This document shows, in pieces, positions 35,468 through 44,719 of a DNA stretch of 64,000 nucleotides (position 1 is the stretch's first letter; every line of letters begins with the position of its first letter). The stretch lies in assembly GCF_947495735.1 (NCBI RefSeq), contig NZ_CANMAA010000001.1, positions 372,001 through 436,000 on the forward strand, read 5' to 3'. The position numbers were made by a program, and so were the translations under genes. Under the pieces are notes generated by a model. That model made no database searches and was not told the origin of the DNA. It worked only from the letters and a program-made list of their open reading frames with translations. The stretch is from an uncultured Pseudokineococcus sp. Its GTDB lineage: Bacteria > Actinomycetota > Actinomycetes > Actinomycetales > Quadrisphaeraceae.

Positions 35468-36132
35468 CCGGCGGGGGAACCGCCGCGGCGGTCCCGCGCG
35501 TCCGAGCGGGCATGACCTCCCGGACGCAGCGCTGCCGCGCCGTGGCGCCGCTGCTGCTGGCCGCCGGGGCGGTGGCCCTCGCCGCGCCCCTCCTGCTCGC
35601 CGGCCCCGCGGCCGCCTCGTGCGCCGGACCGCTCACGCCCGCTGCGCTGCTCGACCGGGGCGCCGACGTCGTCCTGGGCGTGGCCGAGGAGGTGCGCGGC
35701 CATCGCGCGCTCCTCGACGTCGAGGAGGTGTGGTCCGGCGAGGACCGCGCGCCGGAGATCCGCGTCGTGACGGGGGAGACCGTGAGGAACGTGCAGAGCT
35801 CGACAGACGTGGAGCTCGTCGAGGGGGACCGCTACCTGGTGGCGCTCGACGGGAGTCGCACCTCGGTCTGCTCGGTGCTCGTCGTGGGCGACGGCAGGCC
35901 GGTCGCGGGGCAGGTGTCCGTCGCCGAGGTCGAGGCGGCCCGCCCCGCCACCGCACGCGCGCCGGTCGTCGGCGCCGACGCCGGGGACGTGCCGGGACCG
36001 CCGTGGGCGGCGGTCGCGGCGGGGGTGCTGGGGTGGGCAGCGATCACCGCCCTGGTGCTCCTCGCGGGGAGCCGGCTGCGCCGCTCCTCCCGGCGGTCGA
36101 GGGCGGACGGCGGTCGGCGACCCCTGCGGTAG
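35464..36132 (+). CDS. secreted, C-terminally anchored protein of unknown function
   Basis: A 222-residue protein. Residues 17-57 are a signal peptide (RCRAVAPLLLAAGAVALAAPLL, then GPAAASC). The extracytoplasmic part has strands such as VLGVAEEVRGHRALLDVEEVWSGEDRAPEIRVVTGE and DRYLVALDGSRTSVCSVL, with cysteines that could pair. A single C-terminal membrane helix near residues 180-202 is followed by a basic tail (RLRRSSRRSRADGGRR). An internal ATG at 35512 may be the true start, because the first 16 residues precede the signal peptide. I recognise no family. Confidence 0.7.
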   Translation: MTGGGTAAAVPRVRAGMTSRTQRCRAVAPLLLAAGAVALAAPLLLAGPAAASCAGPLTPAALLDRGADVVLGVAEEVRGHRALLDVEEVWSGEDRAPEIRVVTGETVRNVQSSTDVELVEGDRYLVALDGSRTSVCSVLVVGDGRPVAGQVSVAEVEAARPATARAPVVGADAGDVPGPPWAAVAAGVLGWAAITALVLLAGSRLRRSSRRSRADGGRRPLR

Positions 36133-36135
36133 CCT
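36130..36135 (+). promoter_or_regulatory. possible -10 hexamer for DUF177-rpmF-rnc unit
   Basis: TAGCCT spans the end of the previous gene, about 150 bases before the DUF177 start. It would give a long leader with the strong GGAGGAGG site at 36271-36280. Confidence 0.35.
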
Positions 36136-36286
36136 TGCCGGTCGGTCCGCCCGCCACCGCGGACGGCCGAGGACGACCAGGGCCCCTGACGCCCGACCGC
36201 ACCGCCGCCGCACCGGCTCCGCCGGGACGTCGGCTCCCGCATCACCACCCCGGCACCGCTCGCGGCGCCGGTGGAGGAGGAACGCC

Positions 36287-36856
36287 GTGACCACGCTGGA
36301 CCACCGCTCGCCGCTCGTGCTCGACACGCGCGAGCTCGGTCGTCGTCCCGGTTCGATGCGGCCCGTGCGTCGGACGGTGGAGGCGCCGGCCGACCTCGGC
36401 ACCGTGGTGGTCGGGGTGGCCGAGGGCAGCCCCGTGGAGCTCGACCTGCGGCTCGAGGCGGTGATGGAGGGCGTGCTCGTGTCGGGGACGGCGCGGGCGA
36501 CCTCCACCGGTGAGTGCGTGCGGTGCCTGGACCCGCTGGAGCGCGAGCTCGTGGTGGACCTCCAGGAGCTGTACACCTACCCGGGCCGGGCGCCGGAGGA
36601 CGACGACGGCAGCCAGGAGGACCTGCACGAGCTGGACGGCGACCTCGTCGACGTCGAGCCCGTGCTCCGGGACGCGGTGGTGCTCGCACTGCCGTTCCAG
36701 CCGGTGTGCTCGCCGGACTGCCCGGGCCTGTGCGCCGACTGCGGGGTCCGCCTCGCGGACGCGGAGCCGGGGCACCAGCACGACAGCGTCGACCCGCGGT
36801 GGGCGGCGCTCCAGAGCATGGCCCTCGACCGGGGCCAGCACACGGAGGAGGACTGA
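36287..36856 (+). CDS. DUF177 (YceD-like) protein
   Basis: A 189-residue DUF177 protein. It has VLDTRELGRRPGSMR at the start, ECVRCLDPLERELVVDLQELY in the middle, and a C-terminal cysteine cluster CSPDCPGLCADCG. YceD family genes are almost always just before rpmF; in plants a homologue affects 23S rRNA, so a role in large-subunit assembly is inferred. The GTG has a strong GGAGGAGGA site. rpmF starts one base after this stop, so they are coupled. Confidence 0.92.
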   Translation: MTTLDHRSPLVLDTRELGRRPGSMRPVRRTVEAPADLGTVVVGVAEGSPVELDLRLEAVMEGVLVSGTARATSTGECVRCLDPLERELVVDLQELYTYPGRAPEDDDGSQEDLHELDGDLVDVEPVLRDAVVLALPFQPVCSPDCPGLCADCGVRLADAEPGHQHDSVDPRWAALQSMALDRGQHTEED

Positions 36857-36857
36857 C

Positions 36858-37061
36858 ATGGCCGTCCCGAAGCGGAAGATGTCGCGCAGCAACACCCGTC
36901 ACCGTCGGTCGCAGTGGAAGGCCGAGGCCACGCCGCTGGTCGCCACGGTCGAGAACGGGCGCACCACCTACGCCCGCAGCCACCACGCGCGCGTGGTGAC
37001 CGACTCGCAGGGCACCCCCCTGTACCTCGAGTACAAGGGCCGCAAGGTCAAGGACCTCTGA
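36858..37061 (+). CDS. rpmF: 50S ribosomal protein L32
   Basis: A 67-residue L32: [23 protein letters not shown], ending in [13 protein letters not shown]. It lacks the cysteine zinc knuckle found in the C+ form, so it is the zinc-free type, whereas L28 in this window is the zinc type. It sits in the conserved DUF177-rpmF-rnc order, one base after the DUF177 stop. Confidence 0.96.
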   Translation: MAVPKRKMSRSNTRHRRSQWKAEATPLVATVENGRTTYARSHHARVVTDSQGTPLYLEYKGRKVKDL

Positions 37062-37153
37062 GCCTGAGCACTCGCGATCCCCTGAGCGGTACCGACGGCG
37101 CCCCCCGGGGCGCGGGCGAGCAGGACGCCTCCGCGGCGCGCCTGCTCGCGCTC

Positions 37154-37882
37154 GTGCCCGGGGCGCCGGAGCTGGAGGCCCGGCTCGGCCTGACGGTCGA
37201 GCCGGGCCTGCTGCTGCAGTCCCTCGTGCACCGCTCGTGGTCCTACGAGCACGACGGCGAGCCGACGAACGAGCGCCTGGAGTTCCTCGGTGACGCCGTC
37301 CTCGGCCTGGTCGTGACCGAGGCCCTCTACCGGCGCCACCCCGACCTCCCCGAGGGGCAGCTGGCCAAGCTGCGCGCCTCCGTCGTGAGCTCGCGAGCCC
37401 TCTCGGGCGTGGGGCGCGGGCTGGGCCTGGGCGACCACGTCCTCCTGGGCCGCGGCGAGCGGGCCACGGGCGGCCGGGAGAAGACGTCGATCCTGGCCGA
37501 CACGGTCGAGGCCGTCATCGGCGCCGCGTACCTGTCCCACGGGCTCGACCCGGCCCGCGCCCTGGTGCACCGCCTCGTCGACCCCCTGCTGGCCTCGTCC
37601 GCGGCGCTCGGCGCCGGCCTGGACTGGAAGACGAGCCTGCAGGAGCTCTCGGCCGCCCGCGGACTCGGCGCCCCCGCGTACGAGGTGACCGGGGAGGGGC
37701 CCGACCACGCGCGCACCTTCACCGCCCACGTGCTGCTCGCGGAGGTCCTGCACGGCCAGGGCGAGGGGCGCAGCAAGAAGGAGGCCGAGCAGCGCGCCGC
37801 CGAGGCCGCGTGGCGAGCGCTCGGCGGCACCGGCGAGGACTCCCTCGCCCGGGCGGCGGGCGTCGCTCCCGACGAGGCCTGA
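37154..37882 (+). CDS. rnc: ribonuclease III
   Basis: A 242-residue double-strand-specific RNase that processes rRNA and other structured RNA. The catalytic motif is [12 protein letters not shown], with [15 protein letters not shown] carrying the second acidic pair. The C-terminal dsRNA-binding domain contains [14 protein letters not shown] and the [19 protein letters not shown] helix. The start is uncertain: GTG at 37154 is the only conventional in-frame codon after rpmF and gives the normal length, but has no clear ribosome site. A CTG at 37064, three bases past the rpmF stop, would couple the genes and add 30 low-complexity residues. Confidence 0.93.
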   Translation: MPGAPELEARLGLTVEPGLLLQSLVHRSWSYEHDGEPTNERLEFLGDAVLGLVVTEALYRRHPDLPEGQLAKLRASVVSSRALSGVGRGLGLGDHVLLGRGERATGGREKTSILADTVEAVIGAAYLSHGLDPARALVHRLVDPLLASSAALGAGLDWKTSLQELSAARGLGAPAYEVTGEGPDHARTFTAHVLLAEVLHGQGEGRSKKEAEQRAAEAAWRALGGTGEDSLARAAGVAPDEA

Positions 37883-37888
37883 GGCGGC

Positions 37889-38791
37889 GTGCCCGAGCTC
37901 CCCGAGGTCGAGGTCGTCCGCCGCGGTCTCGACGCGCACGTCGTCGGGCGCACGGTCACCGACGTCGCCGTGCTGCACCCGCGCCCGGTGCGGCGCCACG
38001 TCCTGGGCCCGCTGGACTTCGCGGGCCGCCTCGCCGGCACCCGCGTGGACGCCGCGGTGCGCCGCGGGAAGTACCTGTGGCTCCAGCTCGACTCGGGCGA
38101 CGCCCTGTCGGCGCACCTGGGCATGAGCGGCCAGATGCTCGTCCAGCGCCCCGACGCCCCCGCCGAGCGGCACCTGCGCGTGCGCCTGGACCTCGACGAC
38201 GGCCAGCAGCTGCGCTTCGTCGACCAGCGCATGTTCGGCGGCCTCGCGGTGGTGGGGCTGGTGCCGACGCCGGACGGGCTGCCCGCCGGGACGTCCGCGG
38301 CCGGGCCGTCGGACCCGCTGCTGCCGCCGGAGGTGGCGCACGTCGGGCGCGACCCGCTGGACCCGCACCTGGACCTCGAGCGGCTGGTCGACCGGGTCCG
38401 GGCGCGGCGCACCGGCGTCAAGCGGGCCCTGCTGGACCAGACGCTGGCCTCGGGCGTCGGCAACATCTACGCCGACGAGGCGCTCTGGCGCTCCCGCCTG
38501 CACTACGCCCGGCCCACCGACACGCTGACCCGCCCGGCGGTGCGCCGGCTCGTCGCGGACGTCGCCGCCGTGATGGCCGAGGCGCTCGAGCAGGGCGGCA
38601 CGAGCTTCGACGCCCTCTACGTCAACGTCAACGGCGCCAGCGGGTACTTCGACCGCTCGCTGGCCGCCTACGGCCAGGAGGGCGAGCCGTGCCCTCGGTG
38701 CGGCGCCGCCATCACCCGGGAGGCCTTCATGAACCGCAGCTCCTACCGCTGCCCCCGCTGCCAGCCCGTCCCGCGGAACGCGCGGTGGTGA
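37889..38791 (+). CDS. mutM: formamidopyrimidine-DNA glycosylase
   Basis: A 300-residue base-excision repair enzyme that removes 8-oxoguanine and Fapy lesions and nicks the strand. It starts [13 protein letters not shown], with the catalytic N-terminal proline and adjacent glutamate after removal of the start residue. The helix-two-turn-helix region contains [32 protein letters not shown]. The zinc finger has four cysteines: PCPRCG and YRCPRCQ. It is seven bases after rnc and overlaps acyP by GTGA. The order rnc-mutM-acyP-smc matches mycobacteria, apart from the insertion before smc. Confidence 0.96.
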   Translation: MPELPEVEVVRRGLDAHVVGRTVTDVAVLHPRPVRRHVLGPLDFAGRLAGTRVDAAVRRGKYLWLQLDSGDALSAHLGMSGQMLVQRPDAPAERHLRVRLDLDDGQQLRFVDQRMFGGLAVVGLVPTPDGLPAGTSAAGPSDPLLPPEVAHVGRDPLDPHLDLERLVDRVRARRTGVKRALLDQTLASGVGNIYADEALWRSRLHYARPTDTLTRPAVRRLVADVAAVMAEALEQGGTSFDALYVNVNGASGYFDRSLAAYGQEGEPCPRCGAAITREAFMNRSSYRCPRCQPVPRNARW

Positions 38792-39114
38792 CCGGCGAGG
38801 AGGCCACCGCTGACGACGGCGGCCAGGTGCGGCTGCTCGCCCACGTGCGCGGGCAGGTGCAGGGCGTCGGCTTCCGCTGGTGGACGCGCGCCCGCGCCCT
38901 GGAGCTGCGCCTGCAGGGCTCGGCCCGCAACCTGCCCGACGGCCGCGTCGAGGTGAGCGCGCAGGGCCCGCGCGCGGCGTGCGAGCAGCTGCTGGCCCTG
39001 CTCGAGGCCGCCGACGGCGACGAGGCCTCCCGCCGTCGCCCCGGGGCGGTGACCGGGGTCGCCGTCCAGTGGATGGCGCCCAAGGACGTGCCGCCCGGCT
39101 TCGTCGAGCTCTGA
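38788..39114 (+). CDS. acyP: acylphosphatase
   Basis: A 108-residue enzyme that hydrolyses carboxyl-phosphate bonds. The phosphate-binding loop with catalytic arginine is [20 protein letters not shown], and the catalytic asparagine lies in [17 protein letters not shown]. The first 14 residues are an acidic extension. The GTG overlaps the mutM stop. It converges with the nuclease-like gene and a hairpin lies just after it. Confidence 0.93.
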   Translation: MTGEEATADDGGQVRLLAHVRGQVQGVGFRWWTRARALELRLQGSARNLPDGRVEVSAQGPRAACEQLLALLEAADGDEASRRRPGAVTGVAVQWMAPKDVPPGFVEL

Positions 39115-39129
39115 GGCGCTCGAGCCTCG

Positions 39130-39163
39130 GCACGGGCGGCGGGATCCATCCCGCCTCCCGTGC
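39130..39163. repeat. hairpin repeat, left copy
   Basis: GCACGGGCGGCGGGA, a TCCA loop, then its complement with one mismatch. It is the left copy of a 34-base hairpin found again at 40152-40185, followed in both by AGGGGCTC. Here it lies between convergent acyP and the nuclease-like gene, so it can also act as a terminator. Confidence 0.85.
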
Positions 39164-39169
39164 AGGGGC

Positions 39170-40077
39170 TCACGCCGAGAGGTGACGGCGCAGGACCGCG
39201 ACGACGCGCGCGGCGTCGACGCGCAGGGCGCGGGCGGCAGGCGCAGCAGCACCTCGCCCGGGCGTGCCACCTCGGCCGCCCGCAGGAGGTCGTCGTACCA
39301 GCGCCCCTCCTCGACGTGGCCCACGCCGTCGACCTCCAGCAGGAGCCGCCGGCCGTCGGGCAGCAGCCACTCGGCGTCCAGGTAGCGGCGACGGCCGGAG
39401 GCGTCCTCGCGGACCTGCTGGCGCAGCGGCACCGGGAGTCCGGCGGTGCGGCACAGGCGGGCGAGGTCCACCTCCGCCATGGACCCGGACCCGGCCTCGA
39501 CGTCGTGGAGGACGGCGCGCAGCGCGGCGCGGTGGCGGAGCGGCCCGGCGGCGAGGAGCTCGACGCGGAGGCGGGGCGCCGTCGTCAGCCGCTGCTGGAC
39601 GACGGCGGCGACAAGCCCGCCCGCGCTGCGCGGACCGGCGCACGAGCCGGCGGCGTCCACGGCGGCCCGGGCGACGTCGTGCACCGGCAGCCCGCGGCGG
39701 GTCCGGACCTCCGCGCAGCGCGTCGAGGTCGACAGCCGCGCGCCCGGTGCCCGTCGTCGTCCCCGGCCGGCCGGCACGACGAGGTGGACGGCCTCGCGCT
39801 CCCAGCCCCGCAGGCCGTGGACCTCCGGCGCCGTCCAGCTGCTGAGGGCGCCGGCGGGGCTCGTCAGGACGGCGGCCCACAGGTGCTCGTCCCGACCGAG
39901 GGGCCCGGAGTGCAGCACGACGACGTCGTCCCCGACGCGCTGCCAGGCCGCGCTGCGCACCCGGAGCCGCTCCGCGTCCGCGTCGACGCCGTGCGCGCGC
40001 AGCTGGGCACGGGAGAGGCACCGCGCCTGGCGCTGCGCGAGCAGCTCCAGCGCCCGGGGCAGAGGACGACGTCGCAC
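39170..40077 (-). pseudogene. DUF559/AbiEi-type nuclease-like protein, frameshifted
   Basis: The minus strand encodes a protein of about 302 residues in two frames. An N-terminal winged-helix region (LELLAQRQARCLSRAQLRAHGV) resembles the AbiEi antitoxin domain. The C-terminal part has the Vsr-like PD-(D/E)xK pattern RRYLDAEWLLPDGRRLLLEVDG, then VGHVEEGRWYDDLLRAAEV, as in DUF559 proteins. The first frame runs past LRLP; the expected ending ARALRVDAARVVAVLRRHLSA is in another frame, reaching the stop at 39170. The span is 908 bases, one short of 303 codons. The gene separates acyP from smc, normally adjacent, and is flanked by the two hairpin repeats. It has no identifiable partner gene. Confidence 0.75.
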
Positions 40078-40151
40078 GGCGCGCAGCGTGCCGCGGGCCG
40101 CCGCACGGCGCCCGGGTGCCTGTGGACGACCGGGGCGCTCGGCGAGTCTCT

Positions 40152-40185
40152 GCACGGGCGGCGGGACCCATCCCGCCGCCCGTGC
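40152..40185. repeat. hairpin repeat, right copy
   Basis: GCACGGGCGGCGGGA, a CCCA loop, then its perfect complement (15 pairs). The sequence and the trailing AGGGGCTC match the copy at 39130-39163. Here it lies upstream of both the nuclease-like gene and smc, where a terminator for either is not needed. Confidence 0.85.
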
Positions 40186-40211
40186 AGGGGCTCGGTCGCC
40201 GCGACTGGCCG

Positions 40212-40217
40212 GTAGGG
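40212..40217 (+). promoter_or_regulatory. probable -10 hexamer of smc
   Basis: TAGGGT lies 39 bases before the smc GTG, whose own ribosome site is GGAAGG near 40244. The hairpin repeat ends 26 bases upstream, at about the -35 position. Confidence 0.45.
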
Positions 40218-40256
40218 TCCCCGGCGCGCAGGGACGGACCACCGGGAAGGGCGGAC

Positions 40257-43200
40257 GTGCACCTCAAGACGCTCGTCATGAAGGGCTTCAAGTCCTTCGC
40301 CTCCACCACGACCCTGCGCCTGGAGCCGGGCATCACCTGCGTGGTGGGCCCCAACGGGTCCGGCAAGTCCAACGTCGTGGACGCCCTCGCGTGGGTCATG
40401 GGCGAGCAGGGCGCCAAGAGCCTGCGCGGCGGGTCGATGCAGGACGTCATCTTCGCGGGCACGGCGGGCAAGGACGGCGCTCCCGGGCGCCCCCCGCTGG
40501 GCCGCGCCGAGGTCTCGCTGACCATCGACAACACCGACGGCGCCCTGCCGATCGACTACACCGAGGTCACCATCTCGCGGACGATGTTCCGCAGCGGCGG
40601 CAGCGAGTACGCCGTCAACGGCAACCCGGCCCGGCTGCTGGACGTGCAGGAGCTGCTGTCGGACAGCGGCATCGGCCGGGAGATGCACGTCATCGTCGGT
40701 CAGGGGCAGCTCGACGCCGTCCTGCACGCGACGCCGGAGGACCGGCGCGGCTTCGTCGAGGAGGCCGCCGGCGTCCTCAAGCACCGGCGCCGCCGCGAGA
40801 AGGCCGTGCGCAAGCTCGACGCCATGCAGGCCAACCTGGCTCGGCTGCAGGACCTCACGGGCGAGGTGCGCCGCCAGCTCGGCCCGCTCGGCCGCCAGGC
40901 GCAGGTGGCCCGTCGCGCGCAGCTCGTGCAGCTCGAGGCGCGGGACGCGCGGGCGCGGCTGCTCGCCGACGACATCGCCCAGCTGCGCGCCCTGCTGGCC
41001 CAGGACGCCGCCGACGACTCCGCGCTGCGGGCGCGGCGCGCGGAGGTCGAGCGGGACCTCGCGGCGGTCCGCGAGGAGCTGGCGGACACCGACGCGCGGT
41101 CGGCGGCCGCGGCGCCGGCGCTGGCCGCGGCCGAGGAGGCCCCGCACCGCCTCGGGCGGGTCCGCGAGCGGCTCCGGGGCACCGCCGAGCTGGCGGAGGA
41201 GCGCCAGCGCCTGCTCGGCGTCGAGGAGGGCCCCCCGGGAGGCCCCGACCCGGCCGAGCTCGGGGCCCAGGCCGAGCGCCTGCGCGCCCAGGCGAGCGAG
41301 CTGGAGGGCGAGGTGGCGTCGGCCCGCGCGGCCCTGCAGCGGGCCGAGGGGGCGCGCGGCGCCGCCGAGGACGAGCTCGCCGAGCAGGAGCGGCGCGTGG
41401 CCGCTCTGGCGCGCGCGGCGGCGGACCGCCGGGAGGGGCTGGCCCGCCTGTCCGGGCAGGTCGCCGCCCGGCGCAGCCGCCTCGAGGCGGGCCGGGCCGA
41501 GGTCGGCCGCCTGGGCGAGGCGCTCGCCGGGGCCGCCGCCCGGGGCCGGGACGCCGAGCGCGAGCACTCGCTGCTGGAGACGCAGGTGGCCGACGTCGAG
41601 GAGGGCGAGGAGGGCCTCGACGACGCGCACGAGCAGGCCGCCGACGCGCTCGCGCGCGCGACCGAGGACCTCGAGCGGGCCCGGGAGGACGAGCGGACCG
41701 CCGAGGGGGACCGGGCGAGCGCGAGCGCGCGGGTCGAGGCGCTCGAGCTGGGCCTGGCGCGGCGCGACGGCTCCGCCGCGCTGCTCGCGGCGGGGGAGCG
41801 GCTGCCCGGCGTGCTCGGGCCGGTCACCGAGCTGCTCACCGTGCGCCCGGGCTACGAGGACGCCGTCGCCGCCGCGCTGCGGGGAGCGGCGGACGGCGTG
41901 GCCGTGGAGAGCCTCCTCGTCGCCGTGGACGCGCTGCGCCTGCTGCACGACGACGACGCCGGCACGGCCGCGCTGCTCGTCGCCGGCGGCAGCGGCAGCG
42001 GCAGCGACGACGCGTCCTCGGCGGGGGCGCTGCTGGCTGCGGTCGCGGCGCCGGAGGACGAGGCGGTCGCCGTGCTCGACGTCGTCAGCGCGCGCCCGGA
42101 GGCCGAGGCCGTCGTGGCGCGCCTGCTCGCGCGCGCCGTCGTCGTCCCCGGCCTGGCGCAGGCGCGCGCCCTCCTGGAGCGGGCGGCCGCGGCCGAGGGG
42201 ACCCCGGACCTGCTCGTCGTCACGCGCGGCGGCGACTGCCTCGACCGCGACCGGGTCCGCGGGGGGTCCTCCGCGGAGGCGAGCCTGCTGGGCGTGCAGG
42301 CGGCCGCCGACGAGGCGAGGGCGGCCGTGGCGGACGCCGTCGCCCGCGGGGAGCGCGCACGCTTCGCCCTCGCCGCGGCGACGACGGCCCGCGCGGAGGC
42401 CTCCGAGGCCGTCGACGCCGCGCTCGAGCGCCTCCACGAGTCCGACGCGCGGCTGTCGGCCGTGGCGGAGCGGCTGGGCTCCCTCGGCGCCGCGGCCCGC
42501 TCGGCGGCGGCGGAGGCCGAGCGCCTCCAGCGCTCGCTCGCGACGGCGCAGGAGGCCGCGGCCGAGGACGAGCGCGCCCTGGCCGAGCTCGACGAGCGGC
42601 TGGCGCAGGCGCAGCAGCAGCCGGTCGAGGCCGACGCGGAGGACGCCGCGGCCCAGCAGTCGCGTCGCGAGGAGCTCGCCGCGGCGGCCAGGGCCGCCCG
42701 GACAGCCGAGACCGAGGCCCGTCTGGCCCTGCGCACCGGGGAGGAGCGCGCGCGGGCCCTCGCGGCGCGCGTGGAGGGTGCCGAGCGCGCCCGTCGCCGG
42801 GAGGAGGAGGCGCGCGCCCGGGCCGCCGAGCGGGCGGCGGTGCGGCGCCGCGACGCCGCCGTCGCCGCGGCCGTGGCCACCGGTGCCCGGGTCGCCCTGG
42901 AGCGCTGCGCCTCAGCGCTGGCCCGCGCGGAGGACGAGCGGGCCGCGGCGCAGGACGCCCGCCGCGAGCGGGCCGAGGCGTCCGGCGCGGCTCGCCGCCG
43001 CCAGGAGGCGCTGGCGGCCGAGCTCGCGGAGCTGACCGACGCCGTGCACCGCGACGAGGTCGCCCGCGCCCAGCAGCGGCTGCGGCTCGAGCAGCTCGAG
43101 GAGCGCAGCACCGCCGAGCTGGGCACGGACCCCGACGTCCTCGTCGAGGAGCACGGGCCGCACCAGCCCGTGCCGGTGCTCTCGGCGCCCGACGAGGCCC

Positions 43201-43940
43201 CCGCCCCCGAGGGCGACGCCGCGGACGGCGCCGAGGACGACGACCGGGACGACAACCGGCCGCGCACGACGCCGTACGTCCGGGCCGAGCAGGAGAAGCG
43301 GCTGCGCCGGGCGGAGCGGGCGCTGGCGCAGCTGGGCAAGGTCAACCCGCTGGCGCTGGAGGAGTTCGCGGCCCTGGAGGAGCGCCACACCTTCCTCGTC
43401 GAGCAGCTCGACGACCTCACCCGCTCGCGCCAGGACCTGCTCGGCATCGTGGCCGACGTCGACGCCCGCGTGCAGCGGGTCTTCGCCGAGGCCTACGAGG
43501 ACGTCGCCGCCGCCTTCGAGCGGGTCTTCGCCCGCCTGTTCCCCGGCGGCGAGGGACGCCTGGTCCTCACCGACCCGAGCGACATGCTCACGACCGGGAT
43601 CGAGGTCGAGGCCCGCCCCGCGGGCAAGCGCGTGAAGCGGCTGTCCCTGCTGTCCGGCGGCGAGCGGTCCCTGGCCGCCGTGGCCTTCCTCGTGGCCATC
43701 TTCACGGCGCGACCCAGCCCCTTCTACGTGCTCGACGAGGTCGAGGCGGCCCTGGACGACACCAACCTGGGCCGGCTCATCACGGTGATGGAGGAGCTGC
43801 GCGCCTCGAGCCAGCTGGTCGTCATCACCCACCAGAAGCGCACGATGGAGGTCGCCGACGCCCTCTACGGCGTCACCATGCGCGGGGACGGCGTCACGAC
43901 CGTGGTGAGCCAGCGCCTGCGCGACGTGGCGCCGGCCTGA
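40257..43940 (+). CDS. smc: chromosome segregation protein SMC
   Basis: A 1227-residue SMC ATPase that organises and separates chromosomes with ScpA/ScpB. The N-terminal head has MKGFKSFASTTTL and Walker A VVGPNGSGKSNVVDAL. The C-terminal head has the signature LSLLSGGERSLAAVAFL and Walker B FYVLDEVEAALDD. Two long coiled coils (about 170-500 and 690-1010) flank a hinge at about 510-680. Within the hinge a short GSGSGSDD linker occurs, and an acidic segment near 970-1010 breaks the second coil. The extreme Ala/Glu/Arg bias of the coils is normal at this GC content. GTG at 40257 is the start. Confidence 0.96.
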   Translation: MHLKTLVMKGFKSFASTTTLRLEPGITCVVGPNGSGKSNVVDALAWVMGEQGAKSLRGGSMQDVIFAGTAGKDGAPGRPPLGRAEVSLTIDNTDGALPIDYTEVTISRTMFRSGGSEYAVNGNPARLLDVQELLSDSGIGREMHVIVGQGQLDAVLHATPEDRRGFVEEAAGVLKHRRRREKAVRKLDAMQANLARLQDLTGEVRRQLGPLGRQAQVARRAQLVQLEARDARARLLADDIAQLRALLAQDAADDSALRARRAEVERDLAAVREELADTDARSAAAAPALAAAEEAPHRLGRVRERLRGTAELAEERQRLLGVEEGPPGGPDPAELGAQAERLRAQASELEGEVASARAALQRAEGARGAAEDELAEQERRVAALARAAADRREGLARLSGQVAARRSRLEAGRAEVGRLGEALAGAAARGRDAEREHSLLETQVADVEEGEEGLDDAHEQAADALARATEDLERAREDERTAEGDRASASARVEALELGLARRDGSAALLAAGERLPGVLGPVTELLTVRPGYEDAVAAALRGAADGVAVESLLVAVDALRLLHDDDAGTAALLVAGGSGSGSDDASSAGALLAAVAAPEDEAVAVLDVVSARPEAEAVVARLLARAVVVPGLAQARALLERAAAAEGTPDLLVVTRGGDCLDRDRVRGGSSAEASLLGVQAAADEARAAVADAVARGERARFALAAATTARAEASEAVDAALERLHESDARLSAVAERLGSLGAAARSAAAEAERLQRSLATAQEAAAEDERALAELDERLAQAQQQPVEADAEDAAAQQSRREELAAAARAARTAETEARLALRTGEERARALAARVEGAERARRREEEARARAAERAAVRRRDAAVAAAVATGARVALERCASALARAEDERAAAQDARRERAEASGAARRRQEALAAELAELTDAVHRDEVARAQQRLRLEQLEERSTAELGTDPDVLVEEHGPHQPVPVLSAPDEAPAPEGDAADGAEDDDRDDNRPRTTPYVRAEQEKRLRRAERALAQLGKVNPLALEEFAALEERHTFLVEQLDDLTRSRQDLLGIVADVDARVQRVFAEAYEDVAAAFERVFARLFPGGEGRLVLTDPSDMLTTGIEVEARPAGKRVKRLSLLSGGERSLAAVAFLVAIFTARPSPFYVLDEVEAALDDTNLGRLITVMEELRASSQLVVITHQKRTMEVADALYGVTMRGDGVTTVVSQRLRDVAPA

Positions 43941-43982
43941 CGTCGGGCTCGCCGGGCGCCCTCCCGCGTCAGCCCCTGCGGG

Positions 43983-44693
43983 TCAGGCCTCGCGGGAAGG
44001 GGACGCGTCGGGCGCCTCCGACGGCGGGCTGACGGGAGGCGCGAGGCCGACGTGGTCCGGGTCGTGCGCGGCGGCGGTGGTCCCGCGGACCACGACGTCG
44101 GCCCGCTCCCAGGTGCGCTGAGCGGCGACGAACGGGATCTCCTGCGCCAGCCACTCGTGCCAGGAGGCGGTCGCCTCCTCGGCGTCGCCGTTCTCGCCGG
44201 CGGCGACGTCGCGGGCGATGGCGCGCCGCTCGGCCTCGGCGGCGTCGGACTGCACCCGCACCACGGCGTCCAGCAGGTGCGCCAGCTCGCGCCGTCCGGC
44301 GCCCACGCCCTCCACGAGCACCAGGTCGAGCCCCGCGGGAACCACGAGCGCCCCGGGCCGGCCCCGGGCCCGCCAGCCCGGCGGGCGGTAGCGCACCGCC
44401 TCGCCGCGGCGCAGCGGCTCGAGCACGTCGCGCGCGAGCAGGCCCTCCCAGTCGAAGGACGAGTGGTGCCAGGCGACGTCGTCGGTGTGCACGACCGCCG
44501 ACCGGGGGACCGCGGCGTGCCGCTGCGCCGCGAGCGTGGACTTGCCGCCGCCCCCGCGGCCGTCGACCGCGACGACGCGCGGTCGTCGCTCCACCGGGCC
44601 GGCGGCCTCGAGCAGCAGGCGCACCAGCGCGTCGACCGGCTCGACCCGCCAGGGCCCGGCGACCGGTTCTCCCTCCAGCGGACGCAGCTCCAC
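43983..44693 (-). CDS. uridine kinase-like P-loop protein
   Basis: A 236-residue P-loop kinase-like protein. Walker A is VVAVDGRGGGGKSTLA near residue 38. A second conserved region is HTDDVAWHHSSFDWEGLL, with acidic residues that may bind metal, then VRYRPPGWRARG and LDLVLVEGVGAGRREL. The pattern fits actinobacterial uridine kinase-like proteins of unproven substrate. The start is uncertain: GTG at 44693 is used, but the frame remains open upstream. It lies 26 bases after the unknown protein at 44720-45298. Confidence 0.7.
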   Translation of the reverse strand: MELRPLEGEPVAGPWRVEPVDALVRLLLEAAGPVERRPRVVAVDGRGGGGKSTLAAQRHAAVPRSAVVHTDDVAWHHSSFDWEGLLARDVLEPLRRGEAVRYRPPGWRARGRPGALVVPAGLDLVLVEGVGAGRRELAHLLDAVVRVQSDAAEAERRAIARDVAAGENGDAEEATASWHEWLAQEIPFVAAQRTWERADVVVRGTTAAAHDPDHVGLAPPVSPPSEAPDASPSREA

Positions 44694-44719
44694 GCCGGGC
44701 AGCCCAGGAGCGGGAGCCG

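Noticed and set aside
39170-40077. AbiE toxin-antitoxin system
   Set aside because: Only the AbiEi-like winged helix is seen, fused to a nuclease-like domain. There is no AbiEii-type nucleotidyltransferase toxin next to it.
39130-40185. Insertion sequence
   Set aside because: There is no transposase. The flanking hairpins are self-complementary and therefore read as both direct and inverted repeats, so IS ends cannot be assigned.
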